A stretch of DNA of 64,000 nt from the NCBI RefSeq assembly GCF_001423965.1, contig NZ_LMPV01000007.1, positions 243,271 to 307,270 of the forward strand. The letters run 5' to 3'. Source of the DNA: Exiguobacterium sp. Leaf196. Lineage in GTDB: Bacteria > Bacillota > Bacilli > Exiguobacteriales > Exiguobacteriaceae. Positions 50,319 through 58,785 of the stretch are shown here, piece after piece; the first letter of the stretch is position 1, and each line of letters begins with the position of its first letter. A program made the translations under genes and the position numbers. Under the pieces are notes generated by a model. It was not told the origin of the DNA and made no database searches. It worked only from the letters and a program-made list of their open reading frames with translations.

Positions 50319-51728
50319 TTACGAACTCAACTTATCCGCTTGACGCTCCAGCAGTCCAAGGCGACGAATCTTTTTCTCCTCGACGACGGCAACGATCGCA
50401 AGGGCGATCAAACCGAATAGTAATGCCGCATTAAAGATGATGAAGGTATCGCTCCAGCCGTGCAACGTGACGGAACCAATCGTTAGACCATTCGTTTCCG
50501 GGTCAGCGATTTTCGCTAGACCGACTTTTGCGATCGAATCACCGAACAAGTAACCGAATGTCCCGACCATCCCGTTCGTGACCGTCGTTGCTTGTTTTGG
50601 TGCGAAGCTGATGACCGAGACCCCGATCAAGAGTTGTGGTCCGTAGATGAGGGCACCGAGTGCAAATAGTGACGCGTAAATCATAATTTCACTCGTACCG
50701 TAACGATAACCGAGGACCGCGACTGCCGTCAGCAAGAGACAAATCGCTGCGACAAGCGCTCGACGTCCTTTAAGTAAATCGGACACGTAACCCCAAATCA
50801 TACTGCCGCATAATGCACCGATTTCAAAGAAGAAGATCGTATTGACGGCACTCTCCGTGCTGAAGTGCAAGTGTTCCGTGACATAAAGTGGTGCCCAGTT
50901 ATCAATCCCGATCCGGACGATGTAGACGAAAACGTTCGCGATACAGAGCGTCCAGATCCATGGGTTCGAGATGACGTACGTCTTGAAGATTTGCCACTTC
51001 GTCATGCTTTCAGCAGCGAGGTTTTCCGGTTCGATCGGTTCCTCAAAGATTTCCTCACTCCGATTCCAGCCAAGTTCTTCCGGATCATCCTTCCCGATGA
51101 ACAGACCGACAATCCCGATGATGAGCGCGATTGCAGCTGGGAAGATGAACATCCCGACGACACTTCCGTTGAAGAAGACGTTTGCTCCCCACAGCGCGAG
51201 ACCACCAGCAATCGCTCCACCGATGTTGTGCGAGACATTCCAGAAGCCGAGGTAGCGTCCGCGTTTTTCAAACGGTGTCCAGCGGGCGATCGTCGAGTAC
51301 GACGATGGTCCCCCGACTGATTGGAAGAACCCACTGAGTCCCCATAAAACCATCAAGAGACCGACCGGACTTCCGCCGGCACTCATCAAGAGTCCCATCG
51401 CGGTGACGATCAAGGACGAGAGAATCAATAAGAACGAGATGACGCGTTTCGTATTTTTCCCGTCGACGAAGTAGCCGAGCAACGTTTTCCCGATTCCGTA
51501 TGTAATTGAGAAGGCGAAGCCGATATATCCGAGTTCCGTCGTCGTAAAGCCCAGTTCCTCTTTCAAGAGCGGTTGCGCTGCCTTGAAATTATTTCGGATG
51601 AGATACATCGCCATATATGAGAAGAAGACGACTAAGAATGCCTTTAAGAATTGCTGTAACCATTGTTTTCGTTGTACTTCGATTGGTATGCCGGCATTCG
51701 GCAATTTTTTGATGCTGAAGAAGCCCAT
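50319..51728 (-). CDS. uhpT: UhpT/GlpT/PgtP-type organophosphate antiporter (MFS)
   Basis: 469 residues, twelve membrane helices. OPA-family signs: 'YMAMYLIRNNFKAAQPLLKE' in the first helix, 'GFAFSITYGIGKTLLGYFVD', 'GFFQSVGGPSSYSTIARWTP' and 'RGRYLGFWNVSHNIGGAIAG'. The family exchanges sugar phosphates (glucose 6-phosphate, glycerol 3-phosphate, phosphoglycerate) for phosphate. The presence of a periplasmic-type binding protein and a two-component system upstream resembles hexose-phosphate uptake controls such as HptA/HptSR of staphylococci or PgtABCP of enterics, so UhpT is a good fit. It follows the binding protein by 36 bp. Substrate not proven. Confidence 0.85.
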   Translation of the reverse strand: MGFFSIKKLPNAGIPIEVQRKQWLQQFLKAFLVVFFSYMAMYLIRNNFKAAQPLLKEELGFTTTELGYIGFAFSITYGIGKTLLGYFVDGKNTKRVISFLLILSSLIVTAMGLLMSAGGSPVGLLMVLWGLSGFFQSVGGPSSYSTIARWTPFEKRGRYLGFWNVSHNIGGAIAGGLALWGANVFFNGSVVGMFIFPAAIALIIGIVGLFIGKDDPEELGWNRSEEIFEEPIEPENLAAESMTKWQIFKTYVISNPWIWTLCIANVFVYIVRIGIDNWAPLYVTEHLHFSTESAVNTIFFFEIGALCGSMIWGYVSDLLKGRRALVAAICLLLTAVAVLGYRYGTSEIMIYASLFALGALIYGPQLLIGVSVISFAPKQATTVTNGMVGTFGYLFGDSIAKVGLAKIADPETNGLTIGSVTLHGWSDTFIIFNAALLFGLIALAIVAVVEEKKIRRLGLLERQADKLSS

Positions 51729-51764
51729 CTTCCATTTCCCCTATCCTGAATCAGAGTCTTCGCA

Positions 51765-52754
51765 TCATTTGTCCTGGAGCTGATTGAATCGACGGAGATA
51801 GTCGCGGTAATCGGTGACGATATCCTGCCCGACGTTTTGCTGGATCGGTTGTGTCTTCGCGATTGCATAGGTCGGCGTGCCGAACGAGACTTTCCGCAGG
51901 ATCGCCTGACCGTCCGCTGAAAGCACGAAACGCATGAAGTCATTCGCCTGCTTCTGTTGCGCCCGGCCCTTCAGCTTCGAAATCGCATTGATCGAGTACG
52001 TATCGAGCGGAATGCTTTTGACCGGGTAATACTTTTCACGCAGCGATTGTTGATCGCCGATGAAATTGACCCCAAGCATCGCTTCTCCGCTTGCGACGTA
52101 CGATGTCGGCGCAAAGCCGTTCGCCGTGAATAGTCGCGTTCGCTCGATTAGCTCGCGTAAGACACCTTCCGACTTCGTTCCGTATCCGTCAAAGATCGCT
52201 TGCAGGATCGTCGCACCGGTACCGGAATGGTTCGGATCCGGCAAAATTAATTCGTCCTGATACCGTTTCGCTGTCAAGTCAGCGAGCGTCTTCGGATACG
52301 GTGCCGCCCCGAATCGGTTGTTCCAGACGTCCGTATTGATGACGATTGCGAGGCGTTCGACTTCGTAGCCGATCCAGTAGCGATCCGGATCCTGTAGTTC
52401 CGCTTGATCCATGTCGTTCGGGAACGGTGTCGACAACCCGCGTTGCTTGAGTGTCTGGTGGGCATCCCACGTTCCACCGATGATGACGTCAGCGCGCGGA
52501 TGATCCGCTTCCTTCGTCACACGCCGGACGAGTTCTTCCGTCGACAGGCGGACGAACTCGTACGTACAGCCTGCTTGTTCACAATATGATGACAGCAAGG
52601 CGCGACCGATATCCTCTTTCGCAGAGACATACGCCGTCAAATGCGGAACGGTTTCCCGCGCGGCTGTCCCCTGCTTCGTCTGTTCATTGTTGCGGACGAT
52701 CCAAATGCTCATGAGACAAATGATACTCAGCAAGAAGAGCATTCCTTTTCTCAT
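51765..52754 (-). CDS. Family 1 extracellular solute-binding protein, likely sensor
   Basis: 329 residues. An N-terminal membrane anchor 'GMLFLLSIICLMSIWIV' without lipobox holds it outside. The body is of the AfuA/PotD type: 'LTAYVSAKEDIGRALLSSYC', 'RADVIIGGTWDAHQTLKQRG', 'ERLAIVINTDVW', 'LILPDPNHSGTGATILQAIF', and 'GVNFIGDQQSLREKYYP'. No ABC permease or ATPase is near; it sits between a two-component system and a sugar-phosphate antiporter. In staphylococcal HptA this protein class senses the ligand for the kinase. It overlaps the 257-aa gene (ATGA). Ligand unknown. Confidence 0.82.
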   Translation of the reverse strand: MRKGMLFLLSIICLMSIWIVRNNEQTKQGTAARETVPHLTAYVSAKEDIGRALLSSYCEQAGCTYEFVRLSTEELVRRVTKEADHPRADVIIGGTWDAHQTLKQRGLSTPFPNDMDQAELQDPDRYWIGYEVERLAIVINTDVWNNRFGAAPYPKTLADLTAKRYQDELILPDPNHSGTGATILQAIFDGYGTKSEGVLRELIERTRLFTANGFAPTSYVASGEAMLGVNFIGDQQSLREKYYPVKSIPLDTYSINAISKLKGRAQQKQANDFMRFVLSADGQAILRKVSFGTPTYAIAKTQPIQQNVGQDIVTDYRDYLRRFNQLQDK

Positions 52755-53524
52755 CGATCTGCCTCCTTCCCGGTCGGCAGGAGTTGTCCTTTTAAATAGA
52801 AGGTGTTTCCATTGTCATCATCCATGTACTGGACGCTGAACAATGTCTCATACACAGTAATATTCATTAAGTTGGCACGCGTGTTCTGCTCATTCTTGAA
52901 CCGCTGGAGCTTGAGAATGCGCGGCTGTCCCTGACTGGCATCGAGTGATTGGCCGACTTCTTCATAGTCCGTCATAGGCTCCGCTTGCGTCAGGCGACGC
53001 TTGACGTCTTCTCGCTCACGTGCCGTCAAAGGACGAGATCGCTCTCCCGCATACCACGTCACGACTTCCGCCTCGGCGAACTGACGCGCGAGCTGTTCTG
53101 GTTCGTGATAGGCGTTCAAGAAGCGTGCTTTTAATGTCGTCTGGGTGCTAGGACGTTGCGCGACACATTTTCCATTCAGCGTCATGCTTTCCCCGAGCGA
53201 GAACGTCCATGTCGTTCCGTTCAAGAAACGGAGCGTCCCGTTAAATGTCGCTGTACCTGCCGGACAGGTTCCCTTTGCCATCGTCTTCATTTGCTTCAAT
53301 AGCGTCGTGATGCGCTGGACTTCCGTTCCATCTTCTACCGTCTGCTCCCCCCATGCCCGGTGACGTAATGTCAACTCGGTCGGAAGTGAGTCATCAGAAG
53401 CATTCAGCCGTTTCGGTCCATCGAGGACGTGCAAGCGTCCGAAGACCGTCTGCTGAAGCAAAAGAAGACCGAGGGCAAACAAGATGCCCATCAGGAAGAG
53501 ATATGCGATGGTCGATGCTTTCAT
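52751..53524 (-). CDS. Membrane-anchored outer protein, unknown
   Basis: 257 residues with one N-terminal helix 'AYLFLMGILFALGLLLLQQT' and an outer domain rich in Thr, Arg and acidic residues. Two Cys ('KGTCPAGTATF' and 'LNGKCVAQRP') may form a disulfide. Three SH2-like or NTF2-like strands are near the end ('NITVYETLFSVQYMDDDNGN'). It is the first gene after the direct-repeat operator at 53561-53597 and overlaps the binding protein. I do not recognise a named family; an accessory sensor role is inferred from place. Confidence 0.72.
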   Translation of the reverse strand: MKASTIAYLFLMGILFALGLLLLQQTVFGRLHVLDGPKRLNASDDSLPTELTLRHRAWGEQTVEDGTEVQRITTLLKQMKTMAKGTCPAGTATFNGTLRFLNGTTWTFSLGESMTLNGKCVAQRPSTQTTLKARFLNAYHEPEQLARQFAEAEVVTWYAGERSRPLTAREREDVKRRLTQAEPMTDYEEVGQSLDASQGQPRILKLQRFKNEQNTRANLMNITVYETLFSVQYMDDDNGNTFYLKGQLLPTGKEADR

Positions 53525-53560
53525 GATTCCTCTCCTTGCTTGATTCTTAGATTACGGGGC

Positions 53561-53597
53561 AATTGTTTCGTAAATCCAGTCGAATTGTTTCGTAAAT
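53561..53597 (-). promoter_or_regulatory. Direct-repeat operator, likely response-regulator site
   Basis: Two identical copies of ATTTACGAAACAATT (on -) at 53561-53575 and 53583-53597 are spaced by exactly 22 bp, two helical turns. The second overlaps a TTTACG/TCTAAG promoter-like pair for the 257-aa gene. OmpR-type regulators bind such tandem repeats. Confidence 0.62.
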
Positions 53598-53605
53598 GTA
53601 TCATT

Positions 53606-53620
53606 TGTAAGCGATTACAT
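53606..53620 (-). promoter_or_regulatory. cre site before the uptake unit
   Basis: On -, ATGTAATCGCTTACA fits the CcpA consensus WTGNAANCGNWNNCW at every fixed position. It lies just upstream of the direct repeats and touches the kinase stop codon. Confidence 0.62.
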
Positions 53621-55005
53621 TAAGTCTGATTCGCTAATCGAAAAGTTAATGTGATACGTGTGCCGCTTATATCACTTTCAAGTGCAAAATCGCCACCTTG
53701 TTCCTGCATCAGACGCCGGCAGAGCGGTAGACCGAGTCCATTCCCACTCGCCGTCGTCAGACTATGCTGCTCCTTCTCCCATTCGGCAAGCACGGCTGGA
53801 TCAACACCGATCCCATCATCCGTCATGATGAGTCGGAGGGTCGTATCTGTACTGACGGTCGAAAACGTCACCGTCATCGCGTCACTGTATTTGACGGCAT
53901 TCTCGAGAAGATTCAACAAGACTTGTTTCGTCTGGTCCGGTTGACCAAGCACGTAGATCGGCGGAACATCCTGCTTAACTTGAATCCCTTGGCCATCGAG
54001 ACGCAACTGCATGATAAATAAGGCGTCGGCGAGCAAGGCATCGAGCGCGAACATCGTCGACGTCGCGTGGCGTTCGTTGCGTTGTTGTTTTGCCTGTTCG
54101 AGATTATGTGAGACGAGTCGCAATAAGCGCTGGCTCTCGACTTCGATGTAGTGGTAACAATGTGCCGCTTCGTCTGGCGGCAGTTTCGGGATCAATTCGA
54201 CATAGCCCATGATCGCCGTCATCGGTGTTCGGAGTTCATGAGTGATGTGGTCGATGAACGTCTGTTGGTCGCTTCGTTGTTGTTCGAGCTGTCCGATGTT
54301 GTGCTGAATCGCGTCAGCAAGCGTCGAGAAGTCCGCTGCCAGTCGGTTCAATTCCTCATATGGATAGGCTGGTAGCGCGTGCGCATAGTGCCCTTTCGTC
54401 AAGGCATGCGAGACACTCCGTAAATCATCGATCGGTCCGATTAATGTCTTCGCCATCCGACGCGCCGTCCAGACGGCGATCACGATCAAGATCAGAAACA
54501 CGCCAGTGAAGACATAGGTGAATTGCCGCAGCAGTTCGGCTTCCGTCCGGAGATCGACGAGAAATCGGACCGAACCGATGACGTCCGTCTTGCCATACAG
54601 CGGACTCGAGAAGAACAACACCGGAACATCGGTTTCTTTCAGGAACAGATAACTCGACTTCCCTTTTAACGCTTGATCGATGTCTCCCGCGAGAAGCGGC
54701 AATTGATCGCGTTCCGAATCAGCGAGCAGTTCTGCGTTTGGTCCAAACAGTTGGACGCGCGCATCGAATCGGTCTGCTAAGTAGGAAGCGATCGGGACTG
54801 CTGTATCAGCGAGTGAGTCCGTCTCTTCACTTGCGAGGTAATTCGTCGTGTAGAGTTCCGCTTCCCGACTCAGTTTTTGGACGGAATCGACAGCGTTCTC
54901 ATACAGATTCGATTGAATGAAGGCATAAAGAATCAAGAACAGAACGAGCAGTGCCGGAACAAGGAGTAAGACGAAGTTTTCCGTGATGACCTGGCGTAGC
55001 TTCAT
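53620..55005 (-). CDS. Sensor histidine kinase
   Basis: 461 residues from the ATG at 55005, which overlaps the response-regulator stop (ATGA). Two membrane helices (about 10-30 and 164-186) bracket a 130-residue outer sensor. HAMP follows, then the H-box 'FIDHITHELRTPMTAIMGYV', N-box 'LLNLLENAVKYSDA', G1 'LIMTDDGIGVD' and G2 'GNGLGLPLCRRLM'. It is a PhoR-class kinase that signals to the OmpR-type regulator before it, perhaps in reply to the binding protein encoded downstream. Confidence 0.95.
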   Translation of the reverse strand: MKLRQVITENFVLLLVPALLVLFLILYAFIQSNLYENAVDSVQKLSREAELYTTNYLASEETDSLADTAVPIASYLADRFDARVQLFGPNAELLADSERDQLPLLAGDIDQALKGKSSYLFLKETDVPVLFFSSPLYGKTDVIGSVRFLVDLRTEAELLRQFTYVFTGVFLILIVIAVWTARRMAKTLIGPIDDLRSVSHALTKGHYAHALPAYPYEELNRLAADFSTLADAIQHNIGQLEQQRSDQQTFIDHITHELRTPMTAIMGYVELIPKLPPDEAAHCYHYIEVESQRLLRLVSHNLEQAKQQRNERHATSTMFALDALLADALFIMQLRLDGQGIQVKQDVPPIYVLGQPDQTKQVLLNLLENAVKYSDAMTVTFSTVSTDTTLRLIMTDDGIGVDPAVLAEWEKEQHSLTTASGNGLGLPLCRRLMQEQGGDFALESDISGTRITLTFRLANQT

Positions 55006-55673
55006 GCGTCGACCCACTTGTAGCCGACACCGTAAATCGTCTTGATCCGTTCGCCTTGCGCTCCGAGTTTCTTCCGCAAGCGTTGGACCATGATATCGAC
55101 GGCACGGGTCTGACCGGCGAAGTCAAAACCCCAGACTTGTTCGAGCAGTTCATCTCGCTCGAAGACCCGTTTCGGATGCGTCAGGAAGAGCGCAAGTAAG
55201 GCGTACTCCCGGTACGTCAGTGGTAACGGGTGACCGTCGAGCCGAATGACTCGTTCTTCAGGATCAACCGATAAGAAGGGATCAGTCACGACAGGCACGG
55301 GTGGTACGACCGCCTTCGTGCGTTTCAACAGATTTTTGACACGCAAGACAAGTTCCGTTCCGTTGAACGGTTTAGTCATGTAGTCATCCGCTCCGAGCTG
55401 CAGCCCGATGATTTTATCGTTCATCTGATCACGCGCCGTCAGCATCAAGATCGGTAAGTCAGGTGTCGTCTGTCGCAACTTAGGAATCAAGTCGAAACCG
55501 GTCGTATCCGGTAGCATCAAATCGAGGACGATCAAATCAAAGGGTTGTGTTGCCTGCAAGGCGAGTGCTGCTGCTCCGTCGGCTGCCGTCTCGACCGTCT
55601 GACCATCGAGCTCGAGTTGCAATTTGACGAGATGTCGGATGCTCGCCTCATCATCGATGACAAGAATATACAT
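55002..55673 (-). CDS. OmpR-family response regulator
   Basis: 223 residues. The receiver has 'VIDDEASIRHLVKLQL', the phospho-Asp in 'LIVLDLMLPDTTGFDLIPKL' near residue 52, 'LMLTARDQMNDKIIGL' and the Lys in 'GADDYMTKPFNGTELVLRVK'. The winged-helix output ends 'VDIMVQRLRKKLGAQGERIK' and 'TIYGVGYKWVDA'. It is co-translated with the kinase. The direct repeats at 53561-53597 are a likely target. A cre site (55720-55734) covers its own promoter region. Confidence 0.96.
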   Translation of the reverse strand: MYILVIDDEASIRHLVKLQLELDGQTVETAADGAAALALQATQPFDLIVLDLMLPDTTGFDLIPKLRQTTPDLPILMLTARDQMNDKIIGLQLGADDYMTKPFNGTELVLRVKNLLKRTKAVVPPVPVVTDPFLSVDPEERVIRLDGHPLPLTYREYALLALFLTHPKRVFERDELLEQVWGFDFAGQTRAVDIMVQRLRKKLGAQGERIKTIYGVGYKWVDA

Positions 55674-55719
55674 GGGAATTCCTTCTTTCTGGACAGGTTT
55701 TTCTGTCCCCTAGCGTATC

Positions 55720-55734
55720 ATGAAATCGTTTGCA
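55720..55734 (-). promoter_or_regulatory. cre site before the response-regulator gene
   Basis: On +, ATGAAATCGTTTGCA fits WTGNAANCGNWNNCW at every fixed position (sites are near-symmetric). It lies 46 bp before the start codon, between possible -35 and -10 elements. Confidence 0.6.
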
Positions 55735-55754
55735 ATCACACCATCTGGACAAAT

Positions 55755-55795
55755 GAAAAAGCCAGCTCCCGAAGTAATCAGGAACTGGCTTTTAC
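55755..55795 (-). terminator. Terminator after the 301-aa gene
   Basis: On -, AAAAGCCAGTTCC pairs with GGAGCTGGCTTTTT. Confidence 0.85.
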
Positions 55796-56701
55796 TTATT
55801 TCACCGTAAATTTCACCGTGACAGAGTTGTCATATGCGTCTGGTTCGAACATCCATTTTTCAACACCCGTCTTCACCGCTTTAAATCCGTACCCATCAAG
55901 TTGTAACTTCCCTTCCCCTGATGACAGTGCCCGGTAGACATATGGATTCGTATCCTTCGTCGACTTACGAACGATTCCGAAACGTTGCCCTTTTTTGAGT
56001 GTCATTGACTTGCTGCTCGTCAGATGTGTACGACCACCATAATAATCGAGCGTCATGTATTTCGATACTTTCCCAGCAACTGTCCGATCATCTGCTCCCG
56101 TACCGACACGATGCTTTAACGTCTTCCCTTTATAGGAGTAGACATCATGAACAATCGTCATCGAACCAAGATAAAGTTTTTTATCTTTAATCAACGCGCG
56201 ACCGAACGGATACGCTTCTTTTGCTTCGAACATCTTTTTGATCGCCTTACCATCCGTTGATCCGATGAGAATCGGTGTTACATAACCACCACTCCCACCA
56301 GCGGGTCCAATGACAAGTTGTTCTTTTTTCGTATCAAGGAGTTTTCCTTTCGCCCGAACATCATAGTAGTCCGTATCTCGATCCGTATACGTGTAAATCG
56401 TCGTCCATTTTTTCTTCTTCGCATCATACTTCTGCGCTTTACCGATGACATCATTCATATATGTCTTCGAGTTGAAACGTTCATACAGCGTAAACGTCTC
56501 GGGATACTTGCCACCGAGTAGATAGACGGACCGGACATCGATTGGTTTATAACCACCAGATAGTTTGCTTTTCTTTAACGCCGCGATTTGGCGATCAACG
56601 ATTGATTTCTCTGTCTTACTGAGTGCTGCCGCCGAATCATTCGCTACTGGTAATGTGCTGATGATGAGACCAAGTGCTGTTGCTGCCACTATTTTTTTCA
56701 T
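55796..56701 (-). CDS. Secreted protein, unknown
   Basis: 301 residues with a signal peptide (MKKIVAATALGLIISTLPVA, 'SAAALS'). The mature part is rich in Lys, Tyr and Thr and looks all-beta: 'ESFTLYERFN'-like strands, 'EQLVIGPAGGSGGYVTPILI' near residue 122, 'SVTVKFTVK' at the end. The 'GPAGGSGGY' loop is a possible binding site. I do not recognise a family. It lies 18 bp after the J-like/TcaA-like gene on the same strand, so the two form an operon. Confidence 0.72.
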   Translation of the reverse strand: MKKIVAATALGLIISTLPVANDSAAALSKTEKSIVDRQIAALKKSKLSGGYKPIDVRSVYLLGGKYPETFTLYERFNSKTYMNDVIGKAQKYDAKKKKWTTIYTYTDRDTDYYDVRAKGKLLDTKKEQLVIGPAGGSGGYVTPILIGSTDGKAIKKMFEAKEAYPFGRALIKDKKLYLGSMTIVHDVYSYKGKTLKHRVGTGADDRTVAGKVSKYMTLDYYGGRTHLTSSKSMTLKKGQRFGIVRKSTKDTNPYVYRALSSGEGKLQLDGYGFKAVKTGVEKWMFEPDAYDNSVTVKFTVK

Positions 56702-56719
56702 TGGAATTCCTCCTTATGA

Positions 56720-57943
56720 TTAGTACGTCGTCGTATCGTTATGACTAAAGGTTTTTAGTGCTTGTGAGTCAGTGATGTACCAGCGTTCGTCATCTAAGTT
56801 GTACTTCAGGTAATATTTGAAAGGTACGTCTTTTCCAGGATTGCGTTCATCGAGTGAATCATCATCCTCTTTATAATAGCTACCTTCGTAATAGCAAATT
56901 GCTTCGACGGTCGCAGTCAAATCAGTCGCGACTTCGCTGACGGTGATGGATGCTGGGGAATATTCGATTTCATTCAAATATCCATCCCAGTAAACGCCAT
57001 TCTTGTCCATGCTTGCATAATAACTTTGTTGTTTATTCAAATACGCAGACGACGTGAACAATGTGAAGGCTGACGTGTCTTTATCCATGTACGCCTGTTC
57101 CCACTCCTTCGCATGCTGGTGCACGGTATCAATGATGTCGCCTTTGACCGATTCTCGAACCTCCATGCCTCTACCTGTCGCTGAATCCGAGAGCGACTTC
57201 CGTTGATCAACGAGCCAGTCTTGTCCCGATTTCACAAGATTTAGTTCCCAGACGATCGTGCTGCCATCCGGACGTTCGTGTAAATACGGCTGATAAGACC
57301 GTGAGGAATAGTCGACCTTTACTTCGACCGTCGCCTTATCTCCTTTAATCGTAATATCGTTTTGAGGAATATCGTTGACCGTCAGCTCACCATCAAAGAT
57401 GTAACCTCCTGTGACGAGATCATTCAAACTACTTTGGAAGTTCTGATTGTAAGTGTTCGTACTGACAGACAATCCTTTGACGCTCCGCTCCGTCAGAGCA
57501 TCTTCGAGTTCTCGGAAAAAGAGCGTTGAAATATCCTGGATATTCTTATAATCCTGGTCGGACACTTCCTTCGAATCTGACTTTTTCGCCGCTTCCGTTG
57601 GTTTCGATTCCGATTTGTCCTGACTCGTCTTCTCTTCTTCACCAATGACGAATGAAGCATCCTGCTTCTTTTGTTCGACCGCTTGAGGCGTCTCTTCCTG
57701 GTTCAAAAAGAAATACGTCCCACCGCCCGCGGCGAGTAAGAGGAGCAGTGCGCTAATCCCGATCGTTCGCTTATTGCGTTTGTTCTTTTGTTTCTTTTCG
57801 TACTTGATGACGACGTATGCTCGTTCGATTTCTGTCCGTTCCTCGGATTCCTCCGGATGTGCTTCAAGCTTCTCAGCATACGCTCGCTCGAGCTCTTTCA
57901 TCGATGAAGTACGCGATATCCCCAATCGTTCATATGGATCCAT
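56720..57943 (-). CDS. J-domain-like membrane protein with TcaA-like C-terminal domain
   Basis: 407 residues. The first 55 ('MDPYERLGISRTSSMKELER', 'AYAEKLEAHPEESEERTEIE') read like a J domain, but the HPD tripeptide is HPE. A basic patch 'KKQKNKRNKR' and one helix (about 62-83) follow. The outer part has a charged linker, then two NTF2-like domains. The last 130 residues clearly match those of the 61682 protein: 'SSAYLNKQQSYY' against 'DASYLAKQQKNY', 'VYWDGYLNEIEYS' against 'LEWDGEFMNASID'. So it is a TcaA/YvbJ-class protein in which a J-like domain replaces the zinc ribbon. It diverges from pair B. Confidence 0.75.
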   Translation of the reverse strand: MDPYERLGISRTSSMKELERAYAEKLEAHPEESEERTEIERAYVVIKYEKKQKNKRNKRTIGISALLLLLAAGGGTYFFLNQEETPQAVEQKKQDASFVIGEEEKTSQDKSESKPTEAAKKSDSKEVSDQDYKNIQDISTLFFRELEDALTERSVKGLSVSTNTYNQNFQSSLNDLVTGGYIFDGELTVNDIPQNDITIKGDKATVEVKVDYSSRSYQPYLHERPDGSTIVWELNLVKSGQDWLVDQRKSLSDSATGRGMEVRESVKGDIIDTVHQHAKEWEQAYMDKDTSAFTLFTSSAYLNKQQSYYASMDKNGVYWDGYLNEIEYSPASITVSEVATDLTATVEAICYYEGSYYKEDDDSLDERNPGKDVPFKYYLKYNLDDERWYITDSQALKTFSHNDTTTY

Positions 57944-57995
57944 GATTCCCTCTCCTTTTGTTCAAAAATTTGTTATTTTTATCTTTATTTTACAT

Positions 57996-58001
57996 TATAA
58001 T
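57996..58001. promoter_or_regulatory. Shared -10 element of two divergent genes
   Basis: CATTATAATG contains TATAAT on both strands, 34 bp before the zinc-ribbon gene at 58030 and 53 bp before the J-like gene at 57943. A bidirectional promoter is possible. Confidence 0.4.
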
Positions 58002-58029
58002 GACGAAGTTAAGAAAGGAGTGCTTTTTA

Positions 58030-58785
58030 ATGTCACATTGTTCGAATTGCCGAACCCCGATGAATGATCAGATGATCTATTGTCCGGTCTGCGGTCAAAA
58101 AAATCGTCCATCGCGATCCCGTTCCGCCAAAACATCATGGCTCATCGGATTGGTGATCGTAGTGCTTTGCATCGGTGGAGGTACGTTCGGTTATCTCAAA
58201 TATCAAGCGGCACAACCGTTATTCAAGACGAGTGAACTGACACATGCAGCGGCTGATATCGATCAAGTCTTGCCGGAAGGTGCCTCAGCGACACAACGTA
58301 ATCAACTGGCTGATGAGGACCTTGAGGATTACCTCATTTTTGATGCTGCCTCACCCAATTCCTTGTACGAGTTCCTGAACAGCTATGCCCAGCGCCTCCC
58401 CTTGCTCAACAATGGAGAAGATGGTGGTTGGGATTATTACGATCCTACCATCGAGGACTACAGCTCTTATGCTGATCTATTCTACGGTGAAGACGATTTA
58501 ACAGAAGATGAGCGAGACCGTTTCGGCGATCGATTGAAGGTGTCTGAAGAAAATCCATATAGTTACCTCACATTAAAGGACATGACCTTCGATCGGATGG
58601 AAGCCATCAGCGAAAATGAATTCAGAGTCGAAACGACCGAGACTTATGCTCGCGTTCATTTCAGTAATGATGAAGACGAGAAACGATTCCATCGCGCCAT
58701 CGTCGAATATGAGGTGACGTTCGATGACGACCGATACAGCATCACCTCTGTGAAACGAACCTTTAAGAAGGAGACGACATCATGA
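58030..58785 (+). CDS. Zinc-ribbon single-pass membrane protein (pair B, first gene)
   Basis: 251 residues from the ATG at 58030 (GAAAGGAG upstream). Residues 4-20 form a zinc ribbon ('CSNCRTPM', 'YCPVCGQK'). A basic linker and a helix (about 33-53) follow, then an acidic outer part with 'EDGGWDYYDPTIEDYSS' and 'EDDLTEDERDRFGDR'. The end 'FRVETTETYARVHF', then 'VEYEVTFDDDRYSITSVKRT' aligns in style with the end of the 10260 protein ('HLRTQETYQIAT', 'VHYRLKVHTDHLQIIDVNRT'). Stop and next start overlap. The pair therefore looks like a duplicate of 10260-11566. Confidence 0.8.
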   Translation: MSHCSNCRTPMNDQMIYCPVCGQKNRPSRSRSAKTSWLIGLVIVVLCIGGGTFGYLKYQAAQPLFKTSELTHAAADIDQVLPEGASATQRNQLADEDLEDYLIFDAASPNSLYEFLNSYAQRLPLLNNGEDGGWDYYDPTIEDYSSYADLFYGEDDLTEDERDRFGDRLKVSEENPYSYLTLKDMTFDRMEAISENEFRVETTETYARVHFSNDEDEKRFHRAIVEYEVTFDDDRYSITSVKRTFKKETTS

